Below, in pieces: positions 15,905 to 23,221 of a stretch of DNA of 30,376 nucleotides. The translations under genes were made by a program, and so were the position numbers. The notes beneath the pieces were generated by a model. It saw nothing but the letters and a program-made list of their open reading frames with translations. It was not told where the DNA came from and did not search any database. Positions within the stretch are counted from its first letter, which is position 1. Each line of letters starts with the position of its first letter. Source of the DNA: a virus; the IMG/VR virus record IMGVR_UViG_3300046411_000678, positions 1-30,376 of that record; one strand, 5' to 3'.

Positions 15905-16155
15905 TTCTCCAAGTTAACACCGCGAGTATTGAATGTTCCTTTTGGTTTTGATTTTGTGTGGTCAAAAGGGACAGATACTGAATATGGATCTCTTAGACCT
16001 TTACCTATCCATTTAAACTTGTCGTAAACTGTAGAAGGGTTTACATGATCAAAATATCTTATTACCCATGTATCTTGCTTTTCTGCGTATGCTTCGACTT
16101 CTTCATATGTACCATAAACCAATTCTTCATTATCTAATTTTGCTAGTTCTATCAT
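15898..16155 (-). CDS. Small protein of unknown function
   Basis: An 85-aa soluble protein rich in aromatic and charged residues (TWVIRYFDHVNPSTVYDKFK in the centre), with no cysteines, membrane segment or recognised motif. I do not recognise the family. Its start overlaps the MTA/SAH nucleosidase stop (ATGA) and its end overlaps the FkbM start, so it is tightly coupled to both. That position makes it a candidate partner of either enzyme, which is inference. Confidence 0.7.
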   Translation of the reverse strand: MIELAKLDNEELVYGTYEEVEAYAEKQDTWVIRYFDHVNPSTVYDKFKWIGKGLRDPYSVSVPFDHTKSKPKGTFNTRGVNLEKW

Positions 16156-16673
16156 TTGTCATTGTAAATTTTAATAAAATGTTCTTCGCCTTTAGCGACG
16201 TTTTCTAACCAACTTGTATCTGCAGAATCATCTGCACTATCACTAACATACTTATAGCATTTAAACTCGACGTGTGCTAGTTTACAGGCTTTAGCAATAG
16301 CAAAAGCCTCCATATCAACTACATGAGCAGGGTGTTCTAAGTTAGGGTCTGTAACAAAGTTGTCTCCTGTGCTACAAGTATAACCAACACCCATTGATAT
16401 TGTAATTGGGTCTTTTGGTAACATTAGTTCTAATGCTTCTGGACATTTGCCTTTATCACGTTCTACGAAGTTTACCATTTCGTGGCAACCATGATCTAAT
16501 TTGATTCCACCTGCTGTACCAAAGTTCCAAACAGTATCTGGTTTATATTTTTGTATTAATTTTGCTGCTGTGATAGCGGCATTAATTTTGCCTACACCCG
16601 TAAAGAATACATTATCCCACTTAGCCATGTTAGGTGCTTCATTTTCTAATGCAATCAAAATGATGTCTTTCAT
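16152..16673 (-). CDS. mtnN: MTA/SAH nucleosidase-like purine nucleosidase
   Basis: A 173-aa member of the PNP/UDP phosphorylase-nucleosidase superfamily. Bacterial MTAN hydrolyses methylthioadenosine and S-adenosylhomocysteine, releasing adenine. Key positions agree with E. coli MTAN: E12 in ALENEAP, FGTAGGI (51-57), VDMEAFAIA (119-127) with ribose-binding E122, and YVSDSAD (142-148) with the base-protonating Asp (D145). It is about 60 residues shorter than the E. coli enzyme, with middle loops reduced, so another nucleoside substrate is possible. It follows apt directly, which could turn the released adenine into AMP. Confidence 0.85.
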   Translation of the reverse strand: MKDIILIALENEAPNMAKWDNVFFTGVGKINAAITAAKLIQKYKPDTVWNFGTAGGIKLDHGCHEMVNFVERDKGKCPEALELMLPKDPITISMGVGYTCSTGDNFVTDPNLEHPAHVVDMEAFAIAKACKLAHVEFKCYKYVSDSADDSADTSWLENVAKGEEHFIKIYNDK

Positions 16674-17207
16674 TTATTCTCCTTCGTATTCCAGTAGATA
16701 TTCTACATTATATCCTGCTTCTCTTATTATAGCACTTCCTCCTAGATCGGGCAAGTCTATAATTGCAACAATTAATATATCTTCTTTAGGAATATTAAAA
16801 TTTTCGTGTACAAGATCTGCACATGCCATTGCAGTACCGCCTGTGGCAATAAGATCGTCTACGATAACAACTTTACCTGTTATAGGTGAAAGTTTTTGTA
16901 TGTGTATTTCTGTTTCACCATATTCTAACTTAAATGCTTTGCTATAAGTTGGATGTGGAAGTTTGCTTGGCTTTCTTGCTAATATAAAGGGTAGGTCAAA
17001 TTTGGTTGCAACAGGTGCACCAAAAACAAATCCTCTACTTTCAATACCAACAACAGTATTAGCATCAAATCTTGCTGTTGCTACAGACAATCTAGTTATT
17101 GTATGATTGAATGCTTCAGCATTGTCAGTGATGCTTGTGATATCCCTAAATTGTATTCCTGGTATAGGATAGTCGGATACCGTTCTTATAATTTTTTTAA
17201 GATCCAT
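16674..17207 (-). CDS. apt: Adenine phosphoribosyltransferase Apt
   Basis: This enzyme converts adenine and PRPP to AMP. The PRPP-binding motif VVIVDDLIATGGTA is at residues 113-126 when counted from the ATG at 17207. The N-terminal DYPIPGIQFRDIT and GIESRGFVFGAP match the Apt family, and length (177 aa) is normal. An upstream in-frame start at 17264 would add 19 atypical residues lying inside metK, so 17207 is preferred; it leaves an 11-bp overlap with metK. Together with MetK upstream and the nucleosidase downstream it forms a SAM/adenine recycling set. Confidence 0.93.
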   Translation of the reverse strand: MDLKKIIRTVSDYPIPGIQFRDITSITDNAEAFNHTITRLSVATARFDANTVVGIESRGFVFGAPVATKFDLPFILARKPSKLPHPTYSKAFKLEYGETEIHIQKLSPITGKVVIVDDLIATGGTAMACADLVHENFNIPKEDILIVAIIDLPDLGGSAIIREAGYNVEYLLEYEGE

Positions 17208-18306
17208 AATATAAAAATAAATTTGTTTTTTCCCAAGGGAGTTCTGGTTTACCAAAATGTCCATAGTTTGTGGTGTTGGTTAAATCTAAACCAAACAACT
17301 CAAACCTATCAATAATACCTTTTGGTGTTAAGTCAACTTGCTGTTGAAGTTCATATGCTAAGTCTTGTCTTACTACACCATCAGCATAGACATAAACACT
17401 AGTTGGTTCTACAACACCTATTGCATAACTTAGTTGTACTGTGGCATTCTTTGCTTGTCCAGATGCTACAATGTTCTTTGCCAAATATCGTGCCATATAT
17501 GCTGCTGATCTATCGACTTTAGTGCAATCTTTACCTGAAAAAGCACCGCCGCCATGTGGAGCATACCCGCCATAAGTATCCACAATAATTTTTCGTCCAG
17601 TAAGTCCTGTATCTCCATCTGGTCCTCCAATTACAAATCTACCTGTTGGGTTAATTAAAAATTCAGTGTCTGTTAAGTCAAATTCATCGGATAGTTCATC
17701 AACAATAATTTGTTCAACACTATCACGTACAGCCTGTATACTCATATCATCACTATGTTGTGTACTGCATACAATCTTTGTGATACCTGTTGGAGTATTC
17801 ACATCATCATACGACATAGTCACTTGCGACTTACTGTCAGGCCCAAGCCATGATTCTCCATTACGTCTTTCATGTGCAAGTCTGCGTAATATTTTATGGC
17901 TGTAGTATATAGCACTTGGCATATATTCTGGCGTTTCATCACAAGCATAGCCGAACATAAGCCCTTGATCACCTGCACCAAATTCGTCTGTACCTAATGC
18001 TATGTCTGAACTTTGTCCATGTAATTCATTGTAGACTTTTAAACTAGCCCAATGAAAACCATCTTGCTCGTATCCTATATCTTTTACAATGTCTCTTACT
18101 ATGTTTTCAATATGCTGTTTATCAAACTTGTTGCTTTTGTATTCGCCGGCTAATGTAACCATATTAGTTGTTACTAATGTTTCTACTGCGGCTCTGTGAT
18201 TTAGTTTTCCATCTATTAGAAATGTTGCAACTGCATCAGATATCTGATCAGCAATCTTGTCTGGGTGTCCTTCAGAGACACTTTCACTAGTGAATTCATA
18301 TGCCAT
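17197..18306 (-). CDS. metK: S-adenosylmethionine synthetase MetK
   Basis: A 369-aa enzyme making SAM from methionine and ATP. Family signatures are intact: SEGHPDK (11-17) with H14 and D16, the GAGDQG motif (110-115), SKSQVT (158-163) with the phosphate-binding Lys, GGPDGDTGLTGRK (227-239) and the P-loop-like GGGAFSGKD (252-260) followed by KVDRS. Length is close to the bacterial norm (about 383). A Shine-Dalgarno-like GGATGAG precedes the ATG at 18306. A complete metK is uncommon in phages as far as I know. It lies between an APS-kinase-like gene and apt. Confidence 0.97.
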   Translation of the reverse strand: MAYEFTSESVSEGHPDKIADQISDAVATFLIDGKLNHRAAVETLVTTNMVTLAGEYKSNKFDKQHIENIVRDIVKDIGYEQDGFHWASLKVYNELHGQSSDIALGTDEFGAGDQGLMFGYACDETPEYMPSAIYYSHKILRRLAHERRNGESWLGPDSKSQVTMSYDDVNTPTGITKIVCSTQHSDDMSIQAVRDSVEQIIVDELSDEFDLTDTEFLINPTGRFVIGGPDGDTGLTGRKIIVDTYGGYAPHGGGAFSGKDCTKVDRSAAYMARYLAKNIVASGQAKNATVQLSYAIGVVEPTSVYVYADGVVRQDLAYELQQQVDLTPKGIIDRFELFGLDLTNTTNYGHFGKPELPWEKTNLFLYYGS

Positions 18307-18317
18307 ATTATCTCATC

Positions 18318-18746
18318 CTATAATTTAGATTTTATTTTGTCGATCCAAGTATTTACATAATTTTCTTCCCACCAAGTGTCTTTTGTGATAACAAAGTCTA
18401 CTTCTTCTGGGATTGGGTTTTGGAATACTTTATTAGTATCCTCAAACCGACCTTCTTCGATTGTGTTCAGCCAAATTGTTATATCTGCTTCGAAGTGTTC
18501 TCTGGCACTTTCAAATGGACAGACAAAATCACATATAACATTTCTGCCATTACTTTTTTCAAAGTCAGCAAATGTTTTCATGCGATTAGCCTGACGAGAT
18601 CTTCCTTCATCAGTGAAGTCCCAATCATCAGCCATTTTTCTCACTTCATCAGCATTGTACCATGCTGTATCAATCTCTTTCTGTAAACGTTCTGCCAAGT
18701 ATGTTTTTCCTGCACCTGGTAAGCCAAAGATTAATATTTTATTCAT
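18318..18746 (-). CDS. P-loop kinase resembling adenylylsulfate kinase (CysC)
   Basis: A 142-aa P-loop protein. Walker A is GLPGAGKT (8-15). WYNADEVRK (about 29-37) and FTDEGRSRQANRM (about 44-56) match the APS-kinase region where the adenylylsulfate site lies, and ICDFVCPFESARE corresponds to the family's SPxxxxRxxAR region. APS kinases make PAPS; many short phage homologues may instead phosphorylate nucleotides or nucleic-acid ends. The gene is shorter than CysC (about 200 aa). It sits just upstream of metK, perhaps pointing to sulfur metabolism. The kinase fold is firm, the substrate is not. Confidence 0.75.
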   Translation of the reverse strand: MNKILIFGLPGAGKTYLAERLQKEIDTAWYNADEVRKMADDWDFTDEGRSRQANRMKTFADFEKSNGRNVICDFVCPFESAREHFEADITIWLNTIEEGRFEDTNKVFQNPIPEEVDFVITKDTWWEENYVNTWIDKIKSKL

Positions 18747-18748
18747 TT

Positions 18749-19543
18749 TTACTCTCTATCTTCATAGAAGCAATCAAATGCTTCTTTAACAATTTCAGTT
18801 TCTTCCATGTCGTAACTGACATAGTTATCTGATTCATCATGCCATTTTGTGTTAACATAACCAACACTAGCATAATACCCTTTGCCTGTTGTATCAGCAT
18901 AATCAAAATCAACCTGTAGCGGGACACGATCATACCAGTATGATTCTATTATCTCCCCCATGTCAGATTCAATTTGTCCTGTTTGCAGTAATTCTGGGTC
19001 AAAGTCTTTGTTATCTGTTTGAACATATACTTCTCCAAATCCGCCTTTCTCTGAACTAAAGAAAAACAATGTTGGCTGATAGTCCTCCTCATCTTTTGAA
19101 TCAAAGGAATCTGTTGTATAACATTCTCTACTGTATATGTTTGATTCGTATTCGTGTGTGTCTTCCTCACCAATCTCTTCATACATACTTGTACTGTAGT
19201 CGTGGTCTACGCCTTCTTTCCATTGCAACATACCATCTGCATATTCTGCATCTTTGTGTAATTCAATTTCAATTACTCGAAAATGATTATCTGCAAATGG
19301 ACCGTTAACATGTTCCATGTCGTCGTTTTCATTCCAACAATAAAATTCTTCTAATATGGGAGAATTAGGATCTTGCTGTTCCTCATCGTCCCATTCAATG
19401 CCTTGTAAGTGTTCTATTAGATCGCCTTGCCCTTCTTCTGCAATAATAGGTTTCCAATAGTCTACAAATTCTTTACTGACAGAACCTACTGCCATTTCGC
19501 CACCGTAACTGCCAGTGTCAATTTTAAAATATCGTTTGCTCAT
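18749..19543 (-). CDS. Strongly acidic protein of unknown function
   Basis: A 264-aa protein with no recognised family. By my count it holds about 69 Asp/Glu against about 17 Lys/Arg, giving a net charge near -50, and it is rich in Tyr. Acidic runs include DEEQQD and KDEEDYQ; DFDYADTTGKGYYASVGYVN lies near the C-terminus. No signal peptide or membrane segment is present. Such composition is seen in DNA-mimic anti-restriction or anti-recombination proteins, but that is only a possibility. It overlaps the 165-aa gene by 4 bp (ATGA) and lies 2 bp before the APS-kinase-like gene. Confidence 0.75.
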   Translation of the reverse strand: MSKRYFKIDTGSYGGEMAVGSVSKEFVDYWKPIIAEEGQGDLIEHLQGIEWDDEEQQDPNSPILEEFYCWNENDDMEHVNGPFADNHFRVIEIELHKDAEYADGMLQWKEGVDHDYSTSMYEEIGEEDTHEYESNIYSRECYTTDSFDSKDEEDYQPTLFFFSSEKGGFGEVYVQTDNKDFDPELLQTGQIESDMGEIIESYWYDRVPLQVDFDYADTTGKGYYASVGYVNTKWHDESDNYVSYDMEETEIVKEAFDCFYEDRE

Positions 19544-20037
19544 AAAATATCTCCAAAGTCTAAGTCTTTTATTTTATTAATCTCTTTTACAAACAAGGCA
19601 CACTTAGGCTCTGGTTTGTTTTCAAGTGGCACAACTAATATATGCCCATTCTTCAATCTAGGAAAGTACCATTTTACATCTTGATAAACATTAGTAATTT
19701 GTATTTCTTCGTTATCTGGTATACCATTCCTTAATGGATTAAAGACTGGTGTTACAAAACCTCTATTGTTTAAACTTGCGAGTGGAATAACTTCGAGACT
19801 TCCAAAATCTTCATCGCTTGTTAATATACTCCAATCCATTGGCATTTGCACTTGATATTCGCCTATAGTAAGACAAATTGCAGGTGCATGAAAACTCTCA
19901 AGAAATATGAGAGGTAAAAAGAAGTAATCCATATATTCCGGATCACTTGTATCGAATACACAATACCTGAGATCTTCAACCTCTTCAGGCACTGTATCAA
20001 GTTCGTAAACACTATTGTCTACTGTTAGTATTTTCAT
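19540..20037 (-). CDS. Conserved T4-like phage protein downstream of uvsW
   Basis: A 165-aa soluble protein of mixed alpha/beta character with many Pro and acidic residues. Segments such as DTVPEEVEDLRYCVFDTSDP (about 14-33), VQMPMDWSIL (about 63-72) and VYQDVKWYFPRLKNGH (about 118-133) are ones I recall as conserved in marine T4-like phages, with no known role. It starts within the uvsW stop (ATGA) and its own stop overlaps the acidic gene start, so it is likely co-translated with UvsW and could be a partner of it. Confidence 0.78.
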   Translation of the reverse strand: MKILTVDNSVYELDTVPEEVEDLRYCVFDTSDPEYMDYFFLPLIFLESFHAPAICLTIGEYQVQMPMDWSILTSDEDFGSLEVIPLASLNNRGFVTPVFNPLRNGIPDNEEIQITNVYQDVKWYFPRLKNGHILVVPLENKPEPKCALFVKEINKIKDLDFGDIL

Positions 20038-21491
20038 TTATACTCCACTTTAGTTACTGAGAATCTAAACTGCTGCTCTTTATAAAACTGCTTCCTCTTA
20101 GTTAGATGTCTCTTACTATACTTTAGATTGCTTGTTAAGTCAATCACTTTTAGATAATCTTTATCCTCTGCTTTTCTAATACCTCTACCAATGCTTTGTA
20201 TTACACGAACAAAACTCTTACCTGGCTCTAAGAGAACAAGATTAAATATCCTCGGTATATTGATGCCGACTGCCGCTACTCCATAGGTTGCAACGATAAC
20301 TTTATTATTCGTTTCAGATACATCAGCATACTCTTCTTGTCTATCACTAGTTTTCATTTTACCACTAATAAACACCCAATCGTCATTTTTCTCTGCCAGC
20401 ATTTCGCCTGTTTTAATTCTGTCTATCAAAACCAATGTGTTACCTGTTTGTGCTAGTCCATTGACGATACTGCTTATTTGATCAATTCTTGTTGGGTCTG
20501 TAACAAGCCATTTTAATTCTTGTGCATAGCTGCCGAAGCCTAATGCACCATCTTGTAATTGAAAAATATCAATGTCCAAGTCTGCAAGAACGCCCATGTC
20601 CTGTAATTCTTTACTGCTTAAATTTCCTACAACATTACCTAAACAACATGTACAAGCCACCGCTTCATGCTCGTCTTTTGGTATTGTTCCAGTTAATCCC
20701 CATCTTATAGGAACGTTAGCAAATACACCGCTTAAAAGGTCTCTAAGTACTTCTGCTTTGGCTTTATGTACCTCATCTACCATTACGCATGAAACTCCCT
20801 CTAGGAATTCATCAATGGGAAAGTCTGCTTCATAGTTTTTGCTTTTCTTTTCTAGCACACTTAAACTTTGCCATGTGCATATTGTATGAGTTTTATCATA
20901 TTCTTTTCTATCACCAAACAACACACCAACATCAAGGCCCAAATTCTTGTAGTCCCTTTCGGTTTGTACAACCAAGTCTTTGTTTGGTACAATAACAATG
21001 GTACGACCATATTTCTCGCACTTCTGACTGAGTACAGCAGTAATTAAAGTTTTGCCTGCACCAGTTGCTATTTCTTGTAGTGCTTGTGGATTTTTCAAGA
21101 AGTTGTTTATTACGTCAACTTGATAGTCGCGTAGGATAATGGGTGTGCCTTCAACTGGATGACCTTTTGGCCATGCTATGTGATCATAATCAGTTGCTGT
21201 TACATCATCAAATGAAATGTCAAAATGTTGCCTAAAATCTTGTACCTCTATTTGGTACCCACTGTTTGTGACAAGCGGCAGTAATTTATCTAATAAATTA
21301 AGATATGTTCTACCGCCTATGTCACAAAATCTAACGCAACCATCCCATCTCCCTAATTTGTATGCTGGCATATGATATGCATAAGGGAGAAAGTATTTGG
21401 CTTCGTCGGAAATCTTTCGACGAGTTTTAACGTCAAGTCCAACAAACTTAACGTTAACCTCGTCTCTTATTTCCAGTGTGGTTTTTGGCAT
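20034..21491 (-). CDS. uvsW: UvsW-type ATP-dependent DNA helicase
   Basis: A 485-aa SF2 helicase. T4 UvsW unwinds branched DNA and R-loops and helps switch from origin- to recombination-dependent replication. The N-terminal domain (KLGRWDGCVRFCDIGGRTYL, 45-64) is typical of UvsW. Walker A is ATGAGKT (142-148), the DEAH-type box is DEVH (239-242), motif III is LTGT, and motif VI is IQSIGRGIRKA near 430-440. Length matches T4 UvsW (about 500 aa). The ATG lies 6 nt beyond a perfect -10 box with no room for a Shine-Dalgarno, so translation is probably leaderless. It is first in the long run down to 11697. Confidence 0.95.
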   Translation of the reverse strand: MPKTTLEIRDEVNVKFVGLDVKTRRKISDEAKYFLPYAYHMPAYKLGRWDGCVRFCDIGGRTYLNLLDKLLPLVTNSGYQIEVQDFRQHFDISFDDVTATDYDHIAWPKGHPVEGTPIILRDYQVDVINNFLKNPQALQEIATGAGKTLITAVLSQKCEKYGRTIVIVPNKDLVVQTERDYKNLGLDVGVLFGDRKEYDKTHTICTWQSLSVLEKKSKNYEADFPIDEFLEGVSCVMVDEVHKAKAEVLRDLLSGVFANVPIRWGLTGTIPKDEHEAVACTCCLGNVVGNLSSKELQDMGVLADLDIDIFQLQDGALGFGSYAQELKWLVTDPTRIDQISSIVNGLAQTGNTLVLIDRIKTGEMLAEKNDDWVFISGKMKTSDRQEEYADVSETNNKVIVATYGVAAVGINIPRIFNLVLLEPGKSFVRVIQSIGRGIRKAEDKDYLKVIDLTSNLKYSKRHLTKRKQFYKEQQFRFSVTKVEYK

Positions 21492-21496
21492 ACTGT

Positions 21497-21525
21497 ATTA
21501 TACCTTATCTGTACTGTAAAGTCAA
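21497..21525 (-). promoter_or_regulatory. Consensus sigma-70 promoter for uvsW, inside the 3' end of the TonB receptor gene
   Basis: On the minus strand TTGACT (21520-21525) and TATAAT (21497-21502) are 17 bp apart. The -35 and spacer overlap the last codons of the receptor gene. The expected +1 coincides with the A of the uvsW ATG (21491). Confidence 0.88.
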
Positions 21526-23127
21526 CAATACTTTACGTCCACCAACATCATAGCCTGGTAAAATTTCAGTTACATCATCAAGCAAATCTTGTACCGTCAA
21601 TGAAAGCTCAAACTTGTCTGATACTTTTCTTGATATTACAAAATCAAAAGACGATACATCTTCTAATGATGGGCCGTCCCATGGACCAGGCTCTCTTTCA
21701 AACTGGCCTCTCCATCTAAGTTCTGTGGTTGTATTACCGAATGATGCAAAATAAGCAAGGCTACCCATATACTCTGGCACTCTAGGTTGATCAGTGTCTG
21801 TGTATCCTGCTTTCAATCTTAGAGCTCCATATGGTACAACAAAGTTGTGCTTGATTCTAAGACCTTTTGTAGTGTACTCACCTGTGTTTACATACTGACT
21901 TATAGAACCATCATAGTCAATGTTCTGATCGAAGTCATATGCAAAAAGTGATACACCAAAGTAACCAATTTCGATACCCATACCTTCTTCTGGTTCTAAG
22001 TTAGGGTTTGGTTGTACCCATGAGTCGCCATACTGTTGGTATAGTGTAGGATTTCTATAACTTGTACTAAAGTTAGTAAAGAAGCCATCAACTGCATAGC
22101 CTACACGATAAACTCTCGCATCTTCACTTAAACGTGTACCTACTTGAAATCTATCTTGAAAGTTAAGTGTTGCATAACCACTGAGGTTAGTTTGGTCTTC
22201 TCCGGCATACTCTTCTTTGTCGAATGTAATACCTGCTATTAATTTTGCAGCCGGGTAACCTATATCAAAAGATTCTCTAGCATCAAAGTAATAACGTTTT
22301 GCTTCACTTTCATAAGTGCTAACACCTTCTGTGAAGTATTCGCTGTCAGAAGAACTGTATCCAAGTGTGAACATATCATTTCTAACACTTATATCTGTCT
22401 TTTCACCTGACTGTAAACAATCATTAGACTGCGACCAATCTGCTCCGTAGCAATTATCATAATCATAATCATAATCAGTACGCGACATTGCAACAGTTAC
22501 TCCATAGAACTCTTTTACTGCCTTAACAGTAGTGTTCTTGTAATCATCTTCTTCTGTGTTGTCATTCCTAACACTATCGTTAGATACATCAAATGATGTA
22601 ATACTGATAGCATCTAATAATGCAACATTTATAAGAGTATGGTCAGAACCTGCTCTTATTACTGCTTGGTTTGAAATCTCATCATTGATAAAGACAGTGC
22701 CACCTAGGCTACCAGAGCCATATAGTACACCGTTAGGTCCAGATACAACTTTAACATTTTCTAATCCAGTAACAACATCATGACCGAAATCATACCAACC
22801 TGCACCAGCATCATTCACCGGTACGCCATTCTTATACACTGTAGTGTGTACGGTTTGTGTGCCACGTTCATTGTACAACGCTGCCCCGCCGTATCCACCA
22901 GATGTAAAAGACATTGCTGGCATTAGTGTTTCAATTATTGTGAGATCCTGTGATACTTCTGTTGCATCCTGCATCTCTGAACTACCAACTACTACAATCT
23001 CTTCAATAAGATCATCACTTTCCTCTTCCGCTTTAACTTCAGTAGCACATACCATTAGTAGCATAAAAACTACTGTAGCATATAACGGGCTAAAGTTTAA
23101 GTGAAAGTTCTTTCTAAAGTCATTCAT
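21505..23127 (-). CDS. TonB-dependent outer-membrane receptor (BtuB-like)
   Basis: A 540-aa protein with an N-terminal signal peptide (hydrophobic core about 17-27, likely cleavage after VKA at 33). A TonB box EEIVVVGS (42-49) is followed by a plug domain: NGVPVNDAGAGWYDFG (100-115) and GVLYGSGSLGGTVF (133-146). Many alternating aromatic/polar strands then make the barrel, and NPNLEPEEG (about 376) is the usual conserved periplasmic-turn motif. The family imports vitamin B12, siderophores or sugars using TonB energy. It is shorter than BtuB (614 aa). The C-terminus ends in LTLQYR rather than an aromatic residue. A strong Shine-Dalgarno (AAGGAG) precedes the ATG. A terminator lies just upstream, and I see no consensus promoter after it. 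Confidence 0.93.
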   Translation of the reverse strand: MNDFRKNFHLNFSPLYATVVFMLLMVCATEVKAEEESDDLIEEIVVVGSSEMQDATEVSQDLTIIETLMPAMSFTSGGYGGAALYNERGTQTVHTTVYKNGVPVNDAGAGWYDFGHDVVTGLENVKVVSGPNGVLYGSGSLGGTVFINDEISNQAVIRAGSDHTLINVALLDAISITSFDVSNDSVRNDNTEEDDYKNTTVKAVKEFYGVTVAMSRTDYDYDYDNCYGADWSQSNDCLQSGEKTDISVRNDMFTLGYSSSDSEYFTEGVSTYESEAKRYYFDARESFDIGYPAAKLIAGITFDKEEYAGEDQTNLSGYATLNFQDRFQVGTRLSEDARVYRVGYAVDGFFTNFSTSYRNPTLYQQYGDSWVQPNPNLEPEEGMGIEIGYFGVSLFAYDFDQNIDYDGSISQYVNTGEYTTKGLRIKHNFVVPYGALRLKAGYTDTDQPRVPEYMGSLAYFASFGNTTTELRWRGQFEREPGPWDGPSLEDVSSFDFVISRKVSDKFELSLTVQDLLDDVTEILPGYDVGGRKVLLTLQYR

Positions 23128-23151
23128 TTTTTCTCCTTGTTATAATGAATT

Positions 23152-23185
23152 AAAAAAGACACACTCCCCTTATTGGGAGTGTGTC
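23152..23185 (-). terminator. Rho-independent terminator after the AAA+ ATPase gene
   Basis: A perfect 11-bp stem (23158-23168 with 23175-23185) with a 6-nt loop is followed on the minus strand by six T's. It ends transcription from the AAA+ gene and insulates the TonB receptor gene. Confidence 0.92.
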
Positions 23186-23221
23186 ACCGAAACGTTAAAT
23201 ATTTCTACTTGTGGGAGTATT

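Noticed and set aside
17208-17264. Upstream extension of Apt by 19 residues
   Set aside because: The extra residues overlap metK, do not look like the Apt N-terminus, and MDLKKIIRTV at 17207 matches the usual start.
23128-23151. Promoter for the TonB receptor (TATAAC near 23140)
   Set aside because: No acceptable -35 at 16-18 bp; that position falls in the terminator hairpin. Expression may depend on read-through.
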